Shown here piece by piece: positions 37,304 through 53,786 of a DNA stretch of 64,000 bases. Positions within the stretch are counted from its first letter, which is position 1, and each line of letters starts with the position of its first letter. Both the position numbers and the translations under genes were made by a program. Source of the stretch: Lepidurus packardi (lineage: Eukaryota; Arthropoda; Branchiopoda; Notostraca; Triopsidae); contig JAKZAN010000002.1 of NCBI GenBank assembly GCA_023053545.1, positions 4,386,375 to 4,450,374 on the forward strand, in the 5' to 3' direction. The notes under the pieces are model-generated. The model did no database searches. It was not told the DNA's origin and saw only the letters and a program-made list of their open reading frames with translations.

Positions 37304-39048
37304 GAAAGTCGAACATAAATTTTATACACTGTGGGATTAAGAATACAATTTCTTCCACTAGATGCCACGCTGTCATGTTTTCAATGAAGTCACTATAGAA
37401 AAAGGCAATCAAAATTTGGGACACGGAGATCGAAGTTTACGAGGCAAAAGTCCAATTTATTGAAGAGGTAAGTTTCTTAACCATCTCTCTGTTAACAAAG
37501 TGCAAGAATTCCGAACTATACATTTGATATCGGCTCCTTTAAGTAGCGTTTCTAAGTATTTCTGTTTTGCTAGTCCAAGTTGTTTCAAGAGGTCGCAAAT
37601 TAGGGTGTACGCCGCATGGACCCTAATCTGCGTCCCAAATAAGCAAAAGTTCGTATTTTCGACTGCTTTAGAGTAATTTGTACATATTGGTTGCTAACCC
37701 AAGTTTTCTTTCCGATATCAGATGGAACATGGACAAATGGTTGCAGCATTTCTAACATTCTCAGAGATTGCACATTAGGGTTTATGCAATGGAATTCCTT
37801 TTGCTTTCGTGGGCTGTTAGGTAATAAGATTTCTGTAACATAAGCAGAATGTAAGAATCTCTGCCGTAGATGAATTCATTATTTTTCTTGGATAAGGAAT
37901 ATGTAATGCTCTTATTAATAGAAGAGTTGTCCAGCAGGTCTTAGGGTTCAGGCCAGTAATAAGAGAATAGAAATTCTTGTGATTTCTGTGGGTTGGGACT
38001 TCTTACGTTGTACCATCGGGTTACATGGCAACTGATAAACTTAAGTAATTAGTAATCAATTGAATAAGGGTGTTACTGCATGCTACTTAAAAAAGCAACT
38101 GAGATTTCTTTCTGGTTGTTCTGCCAAGCGTGAACCGCCGTGCTCCGCGCTTGAATGCTGGAGTTGCCTCATCTTTACGTAATTCTTTACAGCAAACTTA
38201 AGTTTACAGCATGTTTTCATGAAAATTAGTAGCTTTCACGTAGCATTTCCTAAGGCGAGAACTAATCAGTAAACTACTGAATATTTACCGCTTTACCAAG
38301 AGCGCTTTCGCCACTAGGAACATTATTTCAGGTGATAAGAGTGGAATGAGCGGGGATAGTTATTATCACTTCAAAGCTCCGTGTATGAAGTGGTGTTCGT
38401 GTCGCACCGCAAGGTGCTCATATAAAGAAAGGGTAAACCTATGCAGTATTGGTGATTGCGTATTTCTGACGCAATTGAAGTTTATCATTATGAATGTACG
38501 TTTTGAGTGGGACGGAAGAACGGGAGCCGTTACGTATACTTCCGATCCTTGAACATGTGTAAAGCTTGGAATTTTTCTAAAGCGCAGGTCTGTACGTCCG
38601 AAGGTACTCCCTTCCAATCTGACGCGGAGTAGTGTCACGTAGGACCCATATAAGCCACGTTGGGATATAGCGAGCAATTCGAAGAAGTCAAGCAGACAGA
38701 GTGTTAATAGTTTGCTATCGTCTGGCTCGACTCGCGTCTTCCTTCCCCAGTGTTGATCCGGAAATTGCTTCGGCTTGTACCGAGTTCTGCGGTTACGAGC
38801 TCTCACTCACTTCTTTGGCGGAAAAATTGATTATACTTCAGGACGCTGAATTCTTTGGTGATTTATTACTGTTTTAGATATTGGACCGTAGACACTTTTA
38901 GGCGTGCGCTTGTTCGACGGGTGTTCTCTGGCGCGGAAACAATAGAGAGCATTATTGACTAAATATCCAGCAAGCATCTGTTTTATATGAAGCACCATTA
39001 GTAAAAGGGGGGACTTCACACGGATCTGGGGGAACTAAGAGGGTCCAT

Positions 39049-43604
<4,556 letters not shown>

Positions 43605-44650
43605 TTATGAACCCTTAATCAGTTTTTATACATTTATTCCACAATGATAGAAATATAAGCTTTCATTAAAAAGACGATCAGAGATAGTCTACACCAAAAG
43701 TATTAGTGCAATTAACTGACATAAAAACATTGATGATGATTCAGCTTTAAGGATGTACTGTACGCTCTCTGCTATCACAGTACATCCAGGAATGTTCCGT
43801 GTTAGGCGAAATGTAGTGGTAGGAATTATAATGACCAAGAATGTGATCCGATCCATCCGTCCAAGGATTAAAAAAGGGGTACAATTATTGATGGGGAAGG
43901 GGTGTTGTTGTCGGAATAATGGTACTGCTGGCCACCGAAATCACCTTCAGTTTAGTCGTTCTATTTAGCCAACCAAGAGACTTATCAGCCCCTTGTATAG
44001 TGATCAATTCCGACATGCATATATTCATATTGAACGCGAGCAAACAAAGTCACAACTTGTTATTCCCAACTCTCATAGTTTCCCGTGTCTTTGTTTAGCT
44101 CGGATTTTTGAACGTTTATATCGTTCTTTACTTGTTAACCTAATCAGCCAAGTTCGACTAGCGTAGTTTTCTACCAAACGTAGACGAACTGCAAGAACAG
44201 AGATCACAGACAGAGAGAATATAATGTGATCCTACAATTTACTGTCATGTAATAAACCTATATAATGAGTTTAAATGAATTTTACAACCTCATTAGTGAA
44301 AATCATCTCTACTATTTTCGAAGATGCTTAAATAAATCGTTGATAATAGGTAATGGGAAAACGATAAAGTCAAGTGATGCACATTTGAATTATTCTATCC
44401 TTTCCCGCTTTTATATTGATTACAGCTGGTTGCATGACGTCGCTGCATATCAGCGGTTTGTTGTTCGGCGGTTGCTAGTCAGTCCGAGTGTCTGTTTCTG
44501 CAGTAGGCACAAGGTGTATTTCGAGGTCGGTGAAATCCATTAAGCAAGTTGGTAAGAAATAACCACTAAGTTGTAAAACGCTTCGAGCTGCTTTACAAGC
44601 ACGTGACGCCACGGGGATATAAATTAGATTGCCTCTGTGTTGTTTGTACC
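43605..44650. other. Intergenic DNA between opsin and coiled-coil gene
   Basis: About 1 kb with an ATTAAA hexamer near its start. Two short plus-strand frames (43753-43968, 44265-44543) have no recognisable features. It presumably contains the promoter and 5' UTR of the next gene. Confidence 0.5.
43665..43670 (+). promoter_or_regulatory. Poly(A) signal variant of the opsin gene
   Basis: ATTAAA, the commonest variant hexamer, 61 nt after the stop at 43604. Its position fits the longer tail model better than a stop at 43098. Confidence 0.4.
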
Positions 44651-47600
44651 ATGCTCGAAGAGAGTCAAGTGTCCCTAATAGACACGAGCTACCCAATCTC
44701 ACGAGACTCCAGGAGCCAAAGTGAGGTGTCGCTTGTATACGACAATGGCAGTCAAGCAAAGTCTCCACATTGTGAGGAATCATGTCCATCCTTCGAAGAA
44801 AGTTCCCTTAGCCTTTCTGGGTTCAGTTTTCAAGAAAAGTGTGACAGAATAACCTCTAACCTAGTGGTAAGATGCATAGATCTAGAATATGAGAAGAAAA
44901 AACCTGTTACTCAAAAGTGAACACCGAGCGCTTTGTGGAAAATTTCACCGTACGCGTAGTTCATTCTAACTAAGACACGCCCACCCGCTTGTTTTCTTGA
45001 ATACAAATCATCACGATGTATAACATATTATGCATATAGTATACTAGGCTATACTAATGGATATGGATTATAATGATAATGGAGAAATTAACTCTATTTT
45101 TAATTATTCAAAGTTTATATGTTTAGGAATTAGCATTATTGACTTCTCAACCAATATGGGATGGACACTAACTTATAGCTCCTCTTATGAAGTTTGTTTA
45201 TCGATTCAAGCAACTGAAGATATTGAAACAAGCATATAGAAATCGATACACCAGGAACCACATAATATATGCACATTGTCGCTTTCACCAACTGCTCCTT
45301 TAATAATGCCCTTTCATCCGGCTTAGGTTTCTTCGTATATATTCTGTGTTCATGAAAGGCAGGATGGAATTCATTGTTTCCATAAACGTGTAAGCATACA
45401 TTCTGTTCTCAGCTAAAACATTGTTGCACTATAGGAATTACACTTTCTTCCACTTGCCATAACGAATTCCGAATACTGAAACAAAACATCCTTTTTCAGT
45501 GATAAGGGAATTTCAATATGAAACCCCCATCCTGAACAGTTTGCTTGACAAGGTTCACAGGCACATGAACCATATGCGCGTTTTGACATATGCAATAAAT
45601 TCCTTTACATATTAAAGTCGTGTTAGGTCCCAATTCAACAACAGCAGTCGCACACGTACACACGAACTTGAAACAAAACACTAAGAATTATAAAAAAAAC
45701 TACATATCAAAATTGTCTACAATTTTACAAAAAATCAACATTCTTACGATTTCCTAATAACTTTGTTTACCAGAATTAAACTTAATAATTATGCACATTG
45801 GAATATTAAAGTGCCTCTCCGTATTTAATTAAATTCCAATGGAATTGTAAGGAGAGGGAAGAATCGTAGCAATATGGGATGCTGCGAAGGAAATATTGTA
45901 CCTCATATGTGGTCAAAACAGTACTTCCCACCATCTTGTTCCTGAAGCTTCCGTTTTATCGTCGTATTGGGTGCTAAAACGTTCATTCTCAAGCACCAAA
46001 TCATTCTATTTTTTTAATACTGCTTTCGGAGCTTTCCGCTGTCGCAAAATCTTTATCCCTACTCCTTAGGTGATAGAAAGTGATTGGCTGAGAAGTTATG
46101 AAGACCGGAAATAAACTAACTTTACCTTCCTTTTTTGTCTTTCGTTATATATAATTACTTCTTTGTGTCGTAAAGAAGTTTATTTTCTATTGTCACTTAT
46201 GTGGATTATTTGTACCTTGATCTACATCGAATTTTTTTCCATCACAAAGTCGAGGCTTAATAAGTTCGGGACGGGTTAATTAGCATTCTATTTTTTGGTG
46301 TTTTTTCCCTATGAGTAACATAGAAGTTTTTCAATCATTATAACTAACGAAGGCGCTTATTGTCTGTCTGTCTATTCGATACATTATATACTTTTTTTTT
46401 TGAGAATTCGCTTTTCTTTTTCAACTAAGACTCAGGTACGCTTCACCCGGCCTTAATCTTGGGAAAAATGGATCTTATACAATCCCCTCCATTTCTTGTT
46501 TACCTTATTTCTTTGGTTATTTTATATATAATGCTCTGACTGAGAGGTTCCTTGTGAATATCTGCAGAATTATTTCACATGAAAATACGAACTTCCGGGA
46601 TTATGTACAGTATTTGGGAAGGACCGGGTTTGATTTGCTATAATAACTGCTTGAATATATAAATCCTGAGCTTTGGTAATTTTTTTGACGTCGTTTACTC
46701 AAGTTTCATAACGGCAAAAGGTTATAACCGTGCAAGAGGAATGACGTGTGCCAGCCGTTGCCAGTACTGTTGCAATGTTTCTCTCATATATTTCTAATTT
46801 CTATATTTCTCTCATATATGTTCTTCAATACGCTGTAAATAATGCCTTGTATCTTTTCTTCTAGGCTAACTTCTGTTTCTTACACATCTTTTATGGCTCC
46901 CTTGTCCCTAATTGGCTTGCTAATTGAAGTTCCAACCTTAACGCTTTCTAACTGTGAACAAAGAATTCTTCCGCTTTGCCTTTAAATGTTCTGCTATCGC
47001 CCCCATTTTTGGTATAATGAGTTAATTAGTCCATTTCGTTTTACCTTTTCAGGAAACGTATAGGAACTTTTCTCTATTGGGCGTCGAATTCGCCCAATAT
47101 CAAGAACTTGTAAATTGGTGGAAGCATAGTCAAGATAACGCTCATCTTCTCACCCAAAACTTTCCTTATTCTGAAGACAAAAGAAAGAAAAGTCCAACCG
47201 AAGAAGTGACAATTCCACCTGGAGACGTTCTCAGCGGAATTCCAAGCGTATCAAAGAGTAGACGCCAAGATCAGAGTGTTCAGACGGAAACTTTGGTTGC
47301 TTCTGTGGCTAAAATTAACCCTACACTTGCCATCACTACGCCTGCCATGAATTCGCAACCACTCGAGACCCTTATTATCCATATCACGGGAATGAAATTA
47401 GCTTTGGACCGGGTTGTCCAGCAGTTGAAGCAGTTGAATACTGACAAGCTTGATAGAAGCCAAGCCGAATCAGCCCGGCATGTCAAGCAAATTGCTTATT
47501 TAAGCTCCTTAGATGCTACTACGGACCAAATGAAAAAGCTACTTCGGAAAAAGGAGTCATACCTCGAAGACATTGGCCAAAATTTATTAGAATTTCAAAC

Positions 47601-50600
47601 CGCCCACCTGAAAAGCTTGGATACGCAGTTAGCAAGCGTGCATTGCAAGCTCGATGATTTGTGCCAACTTCAGTCAACTTGTACTGCTGGGACTCCAGGG
47701 GAGAAGAATGAAATTTTGCGTCAAGTTCAAGAAGCCACAACAGCGGCTTTGCACAAGTACTCTTCAGCTGGTCCCCCTAAGGCTGAAGAGCATCAATCAA
47801 CAGTATTTGTTCCGCAAATCAATTTTAAGTATTTACCTCAGGCTGGCCCATCCCGCCCAAAAAGAAAGGGAATAAGCCTTATTAGGAAACAGACTCGTAT
47901 TATAAAGAGGTAAGTTATTGGAACAGGAGAGAAATGGGAAAGTTTGAGGAATGGAAACTTAAAAAGTTGAAATGGGGGGGGGGGGGGGGTCCCTGAACTC
48001 GAAGCTCATATAATACGGACGATGAAAGCTTCGGTAAGCCAAAGATGATAATAATGAAATATTTCTTAGGAAACTGTCCACAATGAAAATGTCCGAGCTT
48101 TGAGGACACATTCTGTTTTTCTCCTACGTATTACTCAGTAGTAAGTCGAGAAAATGTAGCTAGTGAAAGCTCTAAAACGAACGCGGCTCATATCTTGGTA
48201 GTCTCAAATAAAAATAGCTAAAAAAATATAGGAAATTGCCCTACATTGCAAAAATATATAAATGGGCTTTGGGCCAAAGGCTTATTATAGACCCTGAGTC
48301 CCAGCATAAGTTTGCCAGACATTAAACGCACTTGACCCGCATGTCAAATAGCTATGCTTCAAGGCTACAGGTGTATAATGAAAGCTCAAGGCTAATTAAA
48401 TAATGAAAGTATTTGTATAATGCGACGCACGACGTCTGAGGTATGTTTATATAAGAGTCAACCTTCGAATCTAATAATCGATTCGGTTGAATGTTTGTAC
48501 CGTTCGTATCCTTAGACCTTACGAAGCTTTTTGAAGTAATGCCTCGTTTTTCGATAGCAATCTTTTTTTGATTATTTAGTCGCAGATAAAGGTTAGTATT
48601 TAACTTCATGTTGGTTCCAAATCGCCGATAGCAACAGTTGCAGGAAGAAATCGCGAAAAACGGAGCTTTAACCGCTTTACACTGAATTATCCTTCAAAGA
48701 GGATCTAATAGAGTCGCGGGCTCTTGATTAGTCACCTTTATTGTTCGTTACTAAGGTGAGGCGGAAAAAAAGAAATGCTGTATCTAGGAAATGCAATTAT
48801 TTTTGTGAGACTATATGAAGAACCTTCTTCCTTTCTTCTCTTGTTGCGAAAGTAAGTTTGTCAGCTTTGTCGAGGAAGTTGGCTTGGAAGTCGGAAGAAG
48901 GACCGGAGCACAGGATCAAGGCTATTATTTTTCCATTTTTTCTCCGAAATAGTTAGGGAAGCTTAATCTAGTGACTTTTTGTGTCGCAGAGATATCCTGC
49001 GACCAGCAGAAATGGTACATTTACACGAGAAGCCAGACCGATTAAAGCCCCTTTCTCCTTACACCTAGGACCGATAATTGTTCAACAATTAAAACATTTA
49101 GGTGTCGCTTTTAAACCCAATTTTACCTTTCTGCGAACTTGAGCGCATTCTTTTATGTCTGCGGTACTTAATGTGTTGTGAATCGAAACACCTGAACAAT
49201 ATTTTATGTATTTTCACATGGAGACAGAATATTTTTGTTTCGTGTTAAGAATTAACTGGGCTTTTCAATTACACGGACATTTAACTCGAACAAACTTTAG
49301 ATCTATTTCAAATTTAAATTGTAGGACATTACCGTCAGTTGTTGGTTTTTCAAATCTCGTTAACATTGCTTGTGTTCCTTTATCGCTGAGAAGAATACAA
49401 GGTGGCTTGGATATGTTCGTTTCTCAGCAAAAAAAGATGCTTGTAAAATAACAGGCGAAGAAAATTTATTCTTATTTGATTCTATATTTTTTACAGTTTG
49501 CGGACCGAATGCCAAGCTTTACAAATTGCTGTGGAAGAACGAAATGCTCGGGTTTGGGTATTGGAACAAGATCGGGATAGACAGCGGGATTTTGTGGGCC
49601 AAATTCAGGATCTGTTGACGAAAGTAACTTCACAGAGGACGTTCTCTTCAACCCACGATCCTCCATGTCAGGTAAGTTCTTTCTTTAGACTTTCTATGGG
49701 TTCAAAGCGGCTAACACGCTTGAGAGAAGAACTCTCACATAGTCAATGCTCCAAGAAACCCCCTTCGATTCATTCCAGGACTCTTCAATTAATGCACGAC
49801 TCTTCAGTTACTACCTCTTCAATTAATGCACGAAGAATGAGACAGTTTTATGTAAATATCTAAGTCGTCGAGTACGAAGGAAGGATTTAGTCTTCTAGTC
49901 GATGTCGATCATATAACTTGTTAACCACATCCTGAAGCTTTTGAAGTGTGATTCCTGTCAAGGGGGAGTTCGGAATACAGGATCAGGCTTGATTTGGTTA
50001 TTTTTAGTGTCAAGCTCGGCATCGAAGCGGGGAGGATTTGAGGAAGGAGATTGCCAAAGCGAATCAAGCTCAAGCGTCCGTATCGAAGCAGTTAATTGCC
50101 ACCCTACGTCAATTAATTCAGTTCCACACTGACCTAGGTGACCGCCAAACCGCTCAAGTGGCCAAAGACCGTCAAATTACCGAGGATCTTAAGGTAAGTT
50201 GGTTAGCAGCAATAGCTAGCAATTTATACATCTTGGCTTCCTTTTCGAAGGAAAAGAACGCTAGCAGTTTTTTGCACTATGCTTTAATACTACAGCAGGT
50301 ATTGCATTTTTTTTTTATCAAATTTGAAAGCATTTGTTTGTAGCTCTTAGCACAGAGCAAAGTGCATTTATATGTACATTTGTTGTCCATGACTGACTTT
50401 CCTCGTTCAAGCACCTTCATTTCTGAGGTAATTCAACGTGATGTGCACTTGCTGTTTGTTCGAATGTCTTCCATGAGACAAGAAGGCAGATAACCTCTCA
50501 AGATGTTTCTAACATGCGACACCTTGAAATTTCATTTTCATTTTGAGATATTGCTGTCAAAGGCACGCTTAGAGATCTTGTCAAGTGTAGTCATTCGTCT

Positions 50601-51385
50601 TTCTTCTCGTGCAGATTCTGCTTTCGCAGGAGGAGTTGCTACGGCAAACATGGGAGCTGTCAGGTGTTAACTCGGGTCAAAGATTGCTTGCTTTTAATCG
50701 TTGTTACCAGCACTTACTTCGCCGTCATTTGCTGTTAAGACGCCGCTACCTCCAACTGACTTTACGGTCAAAGGAAAAGCTGCATCTGTGTCGAAAACAA
50801 TTCCAGAAGTTGTGCCATTCTCGAACTTTGCGATGGAAAAGACTGCGACAACGAACCCTAGCCCTTCAAGATCATTACAAGGTCAATATTTGTTTACAAA
50901 TTAATGTATTATTACGTCGACCAGACGTTTGTTTCGTATTTTCGTTATTATGCTTCGTTTCTTTATTACACCCAAAATTAATTTCAATTCACTTGATGGT
51001 CTTCCCCAGTTGAGCTGCCGCTATTTTGTTTACTTTTGTTCTTCTACCCAATAGTTTTCACTTTTTTTCTCTCCCAGCTCGATTTACAACGTCAAGCATT
51101 GTTGAACAAGTGCGTCTATATCTGACCCAGTCTTTTATATCTGCGCAGGTGTTGCTGGCCAGTTTAGGAGACAAAGTGATGCACTTGGTCGAGCTGTTGG
51201 ATGGTGGCTGCATGGGTAACATTACGCCGAAGGGAGAAGAGAAGAAAAATACGAGTGTCGAGTGGGAAAAACAGGATTTGACAACATGTTACAATAGTGT
51301 TGCCTTACGTCTGGATTGGGTGAGGGATTGCATTCGTATTTTGCTCTTAGTTCTTTTGAAATGTGATGCCGGGCAAATACAATAG
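44651..51385 (+). CDS. Coiled-coil protein, function not recognised
   Basis: I do not recognise the family. Exons that chain in phase: 44651-44866 (start MLEESQVSLIDTSY, ends TSNLV, GTAAGA donor), 47053-47909, 49497-49671, 50008-50193, 50615-50881, 51078-51113, and perhaps 51149-51385. The join TSNLV-ETYRNFSLLGVEF between the first two exons makes a continuous helix. Exon 2 has Lys/Ser-rich linkers (KRKKSPTEE) and long helical segments (MKLALDRVVQQLKQLNTDKL; KLLRKKESYLEDIGQNLLEF). Exons 3-5 are near-continuous coiled coil (LQIAVEERNARVWVLEQDRD; EDLRKEIAKANQAQASVSKQ; ELLRQTWELS), with a basic arginine-rich stretch in exon 5 (LLRRHLLLRRRYLQL). The 3' end is uncertain: reading on from 51113 stops at 51125 (582 aa), while a 35-nt intron would give 657 aa ending at 51385. 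Composition suggests a centrosomal, cytoskeletal or adaptor protein, but that is a guess. Confidence 0.7.
47974..47989. repeat. G16 homopolymer
   Basis: Sixteen consecutive G in the intron after exon 2 of the coiled-coil gene. Length is prone to sequencing error. Confidence 0.9.
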
Positions 51386-51559
51386 GTTGTGGTTTTCTTC
51401 GCTCTTCAATAGGAATAGCATAAAGACGTCAACAAGCCAATTACTTGCAAAACCAATTTCCTTTTATTTCCAGGTTAAAAATTTTTTTTACATAAGAATA
51501 CATACAAGTTGTGGGTTTCCCTTGTACAGACATAAAGGCAAGGTAATACAAAACAAAAT

Positions 51560-51569
51560 TTTATTTATT
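51560..51569 (-). promoter_or_regulatory. Overlapping poly(A) hexamers at the SIAH stop codon
   Basis: The minus strand reads AATAAATAAA, two overlapping AATAAA hexamers, and the TAA stop of the SIAH-like gene (51563-51561) lies inside them. If used, the 3' UTR would be only some 10-30 nt. Confidence 0.55.
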
Positions 51570-53273
51570 TTTTCCTATGGAAACGTTGATGGTGATGTTA
51601 CCATTCGTGGCAAAATGGTTGACGGCGTCTACTTTGAAGGTGAGGCAATCAGCATCCGTGTAATTTGCGCTCAAGCGAGACAAATCGCTATGGGTAGTAC
51701 GACAATAGGAGAGCTTCCTTCTGGGCTCGCCCACTGAACTACGTTCCAACTCCAACGCGTAGTAATAGTCGTTGGCATTACGACTCGGACCAAAGTATTG
51801 CACCAAGGCAAACAATTGACACCTGGGGATGTTTTGGAAGATATTGACGCGGAATAGTTCATCGTAGCAGTGGACCATCCAATCCATGAGAAAGGAAGTT
51901 GGATTGCCCAATCCGAAATTCAACGTTTGGCGATCACCGACCAACAAACGAGAAGAATGGTTGTCTTTAAGATGGACTAGATAATCTGGTAAGAATCCGT
52001 TCCATTCGCAGGTCCGGAAAACGCAGTTATACGAACGAAAGTTGCAGTTATTCTCATGATCCGCTTTGTCGGTGAGCAGAAATCGTCCTCCGCAGCCTGC
52101 ACTGGAATTCTTGCACGGGTAGAGAAGTTGGTCTGCGACCTTCTCCATGGCTAGGTTCCTGGTGTCAGAAAAGCGCTCTCGGCAACTTGGACAGAGCAGT
52201 AACTGGGGCTTGCAGCGACAGCATATCAAATGGCCACGCCGACATTGATGAATAGGAGGTGCAATGTATTCCAAGCATACTGGACACTCCAACAAGCTTA
52301 ACAGGCTGGAGTGGAAGGTGTCTAATTCATCTTTCATAATCTGACCAATTAGAGTGTCGCCTGGTGGACTTGCCGAAGCTGTACGGTATTTGGCCACTAC
52401 GCTAGCACTGGTGCAAGGCTCGTCGGTTTGATTAGCCTGATCATGCTTAAACGAGTCGAGCTTAGTTGGAAGTCGCACCAAGAGGAGCTGGGCTGCAGAT
52501 GGACTGGATGAGAAGTTGGGTTGGGCGACAATGTGACTTCCTTCAGGCTGTCTTTCGTTGCTGTTGAATACGTCCGAATGGTTGGATCCAGAAGAGGGCG
52601 AAGACTGTACCAAATAGGGCTCATTTAATGCCAGTATCTCGTCGTCTTGTTGTCGGTTGCTATTCCCATCCTCTTCTCTCAAACTTGCAGCAAAATTTTG
52701 ATACCAGTTTAAAGGTGGTGAGTCGCGCTCTCCAGCCTTGTGAGACTCAAGTGCGTTCAAATGAACACCAAACTTTCTGATGTAGCACGGATAAGTTGTA
52801 GTAGCCTCCGCAACTCGGTCCGAATAGCGTGTGCAGATGCAAATAGAGAAAAAACAACGAGGGCAACGATTGTTTCGGCTAAAAACATCTGAAAAAACAC
52901 AAAATATGCATTTGTACTCATAAAACCTGATTCCCATCAGGGAACGACAAAGGCGGACAAAGAAGTTTCGTATTAGATACTGAATGAACTAAACTAGGAG
53001 GAAGTTAGGGTTAACCGACACAGATCTAATGGTATCTGCTAGAATGTATGCTTCTCTCAATAGATAAATATTACGTATCTCTCGTAACCTCTTCTTGTCT
53101 TTCTTCGGTTTCATTAAGATTAAAAATGGGTAACGTATTATGTAAGGTCTCTTACCTATGTCTGAGCTCTCATCAGAAGAGCTATCTGAATCACAAGTAG
53201 GCTCAATAACTATTCTTCGCCGGCGTGACGGAGTGCTGGTCGTCAGGGTTAGCGAGCCAGATCGTTTCCTCAT
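51561..53273 (-). CDS. SIAH / seven-in-absentia family RING E3 ubiquitin ligase, 481 aa
   Basis: RING ubiquitin ligase of the Sina/SIAH family. Two exons: 53273-53156 and 52888-51561 (GT-AG, phase 1), 1446 nt. From about residue 241 it has the SIAH layout: C3HC4 RING (CPVCLEY..QC..GHLICCRCK....CPSC, all eight ligands present), the signature RNLAMEKVADQLLYPCKNSS, SIAH zinc fingers with ADHENNC and CVFRTCEWNG, then the substrate-binding domain (MDWMVHC, FALVQYFG, YALELE, NGNITINVS at the end). Sequence is clearly diverged from SIAH1/2, and the first 240 residues are not typical. They comprise a Ser/Asp-rich acidic stretch (SDSSSDESSDID), a cysteine cluster RCPRCFFSICIC at about 48-59, and a polar linker. 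The extension suggests a lineage-specific paralogue rather than the main sina gene. The stop codon overlaps the poly(A) hexamers. It converges with the coiled-coil gene and is divergent from eEF1G. Confidence 0.92.
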
Positions 53274-53786
53274 TATTTTAAAGTTTAAAAAATGAAGTTG
53301 TAAGAAAAGAAACTAAAAGCCCTTCGCTGTTGCGATAGAAAATGTAAACAAACAAATGCAACGCGAATGTTTGAGAAGTTGTAGATAATATCTTTATAGA
53401 TGGCAGAACCAGTCGAGTTAAAGCTTCGCATTCAATTTTGAGCGCCAATTCCAAACCAAATTTTGACTTCTATACGGAACGCGCGAACGACCCATTTATT
53501 TACGCCTTATATTCATCCTGGGTATACCAGATCACAAGGCCAGACCATATAATTAATTTGAGCAGAAAATGGATGTTATAGTGGAAATTTCGACGAAAAT
53601 CCACAAAACGTACGTACTCTATAGCTCCCGTGTTAAAAGTTGCGATGTGGTAGACCTTCGACGCACGGTCTCAAGCGGCTCATAGAGGGAAACGGGCTGA
53701 AGGGAACAGCGAATTAGGAATTGCAGCACATCAACCGTCGACCGCTGTGTACGCTTCAGAGTGACAAGCTCTCTCCGCTGTTCACC
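53274..53786. promoter_or_regulatory. Divergent promoter region between SIAH-like gene and eEF1G
   Basis: Only 513 bp separate the two divergent start codons, so both 5' UTRs and core promoters must lie here, perhaps as one bidirectional promoter. The stretch just before the eEF1G ATG (CTCTCTCCGCTGTTCACC) is pyrimidine-rich, as in TOP-type translation-factor mRNAs, but the transcription start cannot be fixed from sequence. Confidence 0.45.

Larger units (their letters stand above)
36114..39048. other. Intergenic DNA between CDIN1 and the opsin gene
   Basis: About 2.9 kb. It holds the CDIN1 3' end, a compound short tandem repeat at 36506-36555, the U2 snRNA fragment at 37266-37303, and presumably the opsin promoter. 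The 146-codon minus-strand frame at 38366-38806 has no domain and no splice-compatible neighbours. Confidence 0.55.

Noticed and set aside
38366..38806. 146-codon minus-strand frame before the opsin
   Set aside because: No recognisable family and no supporting splice sites or poly(A) signal.
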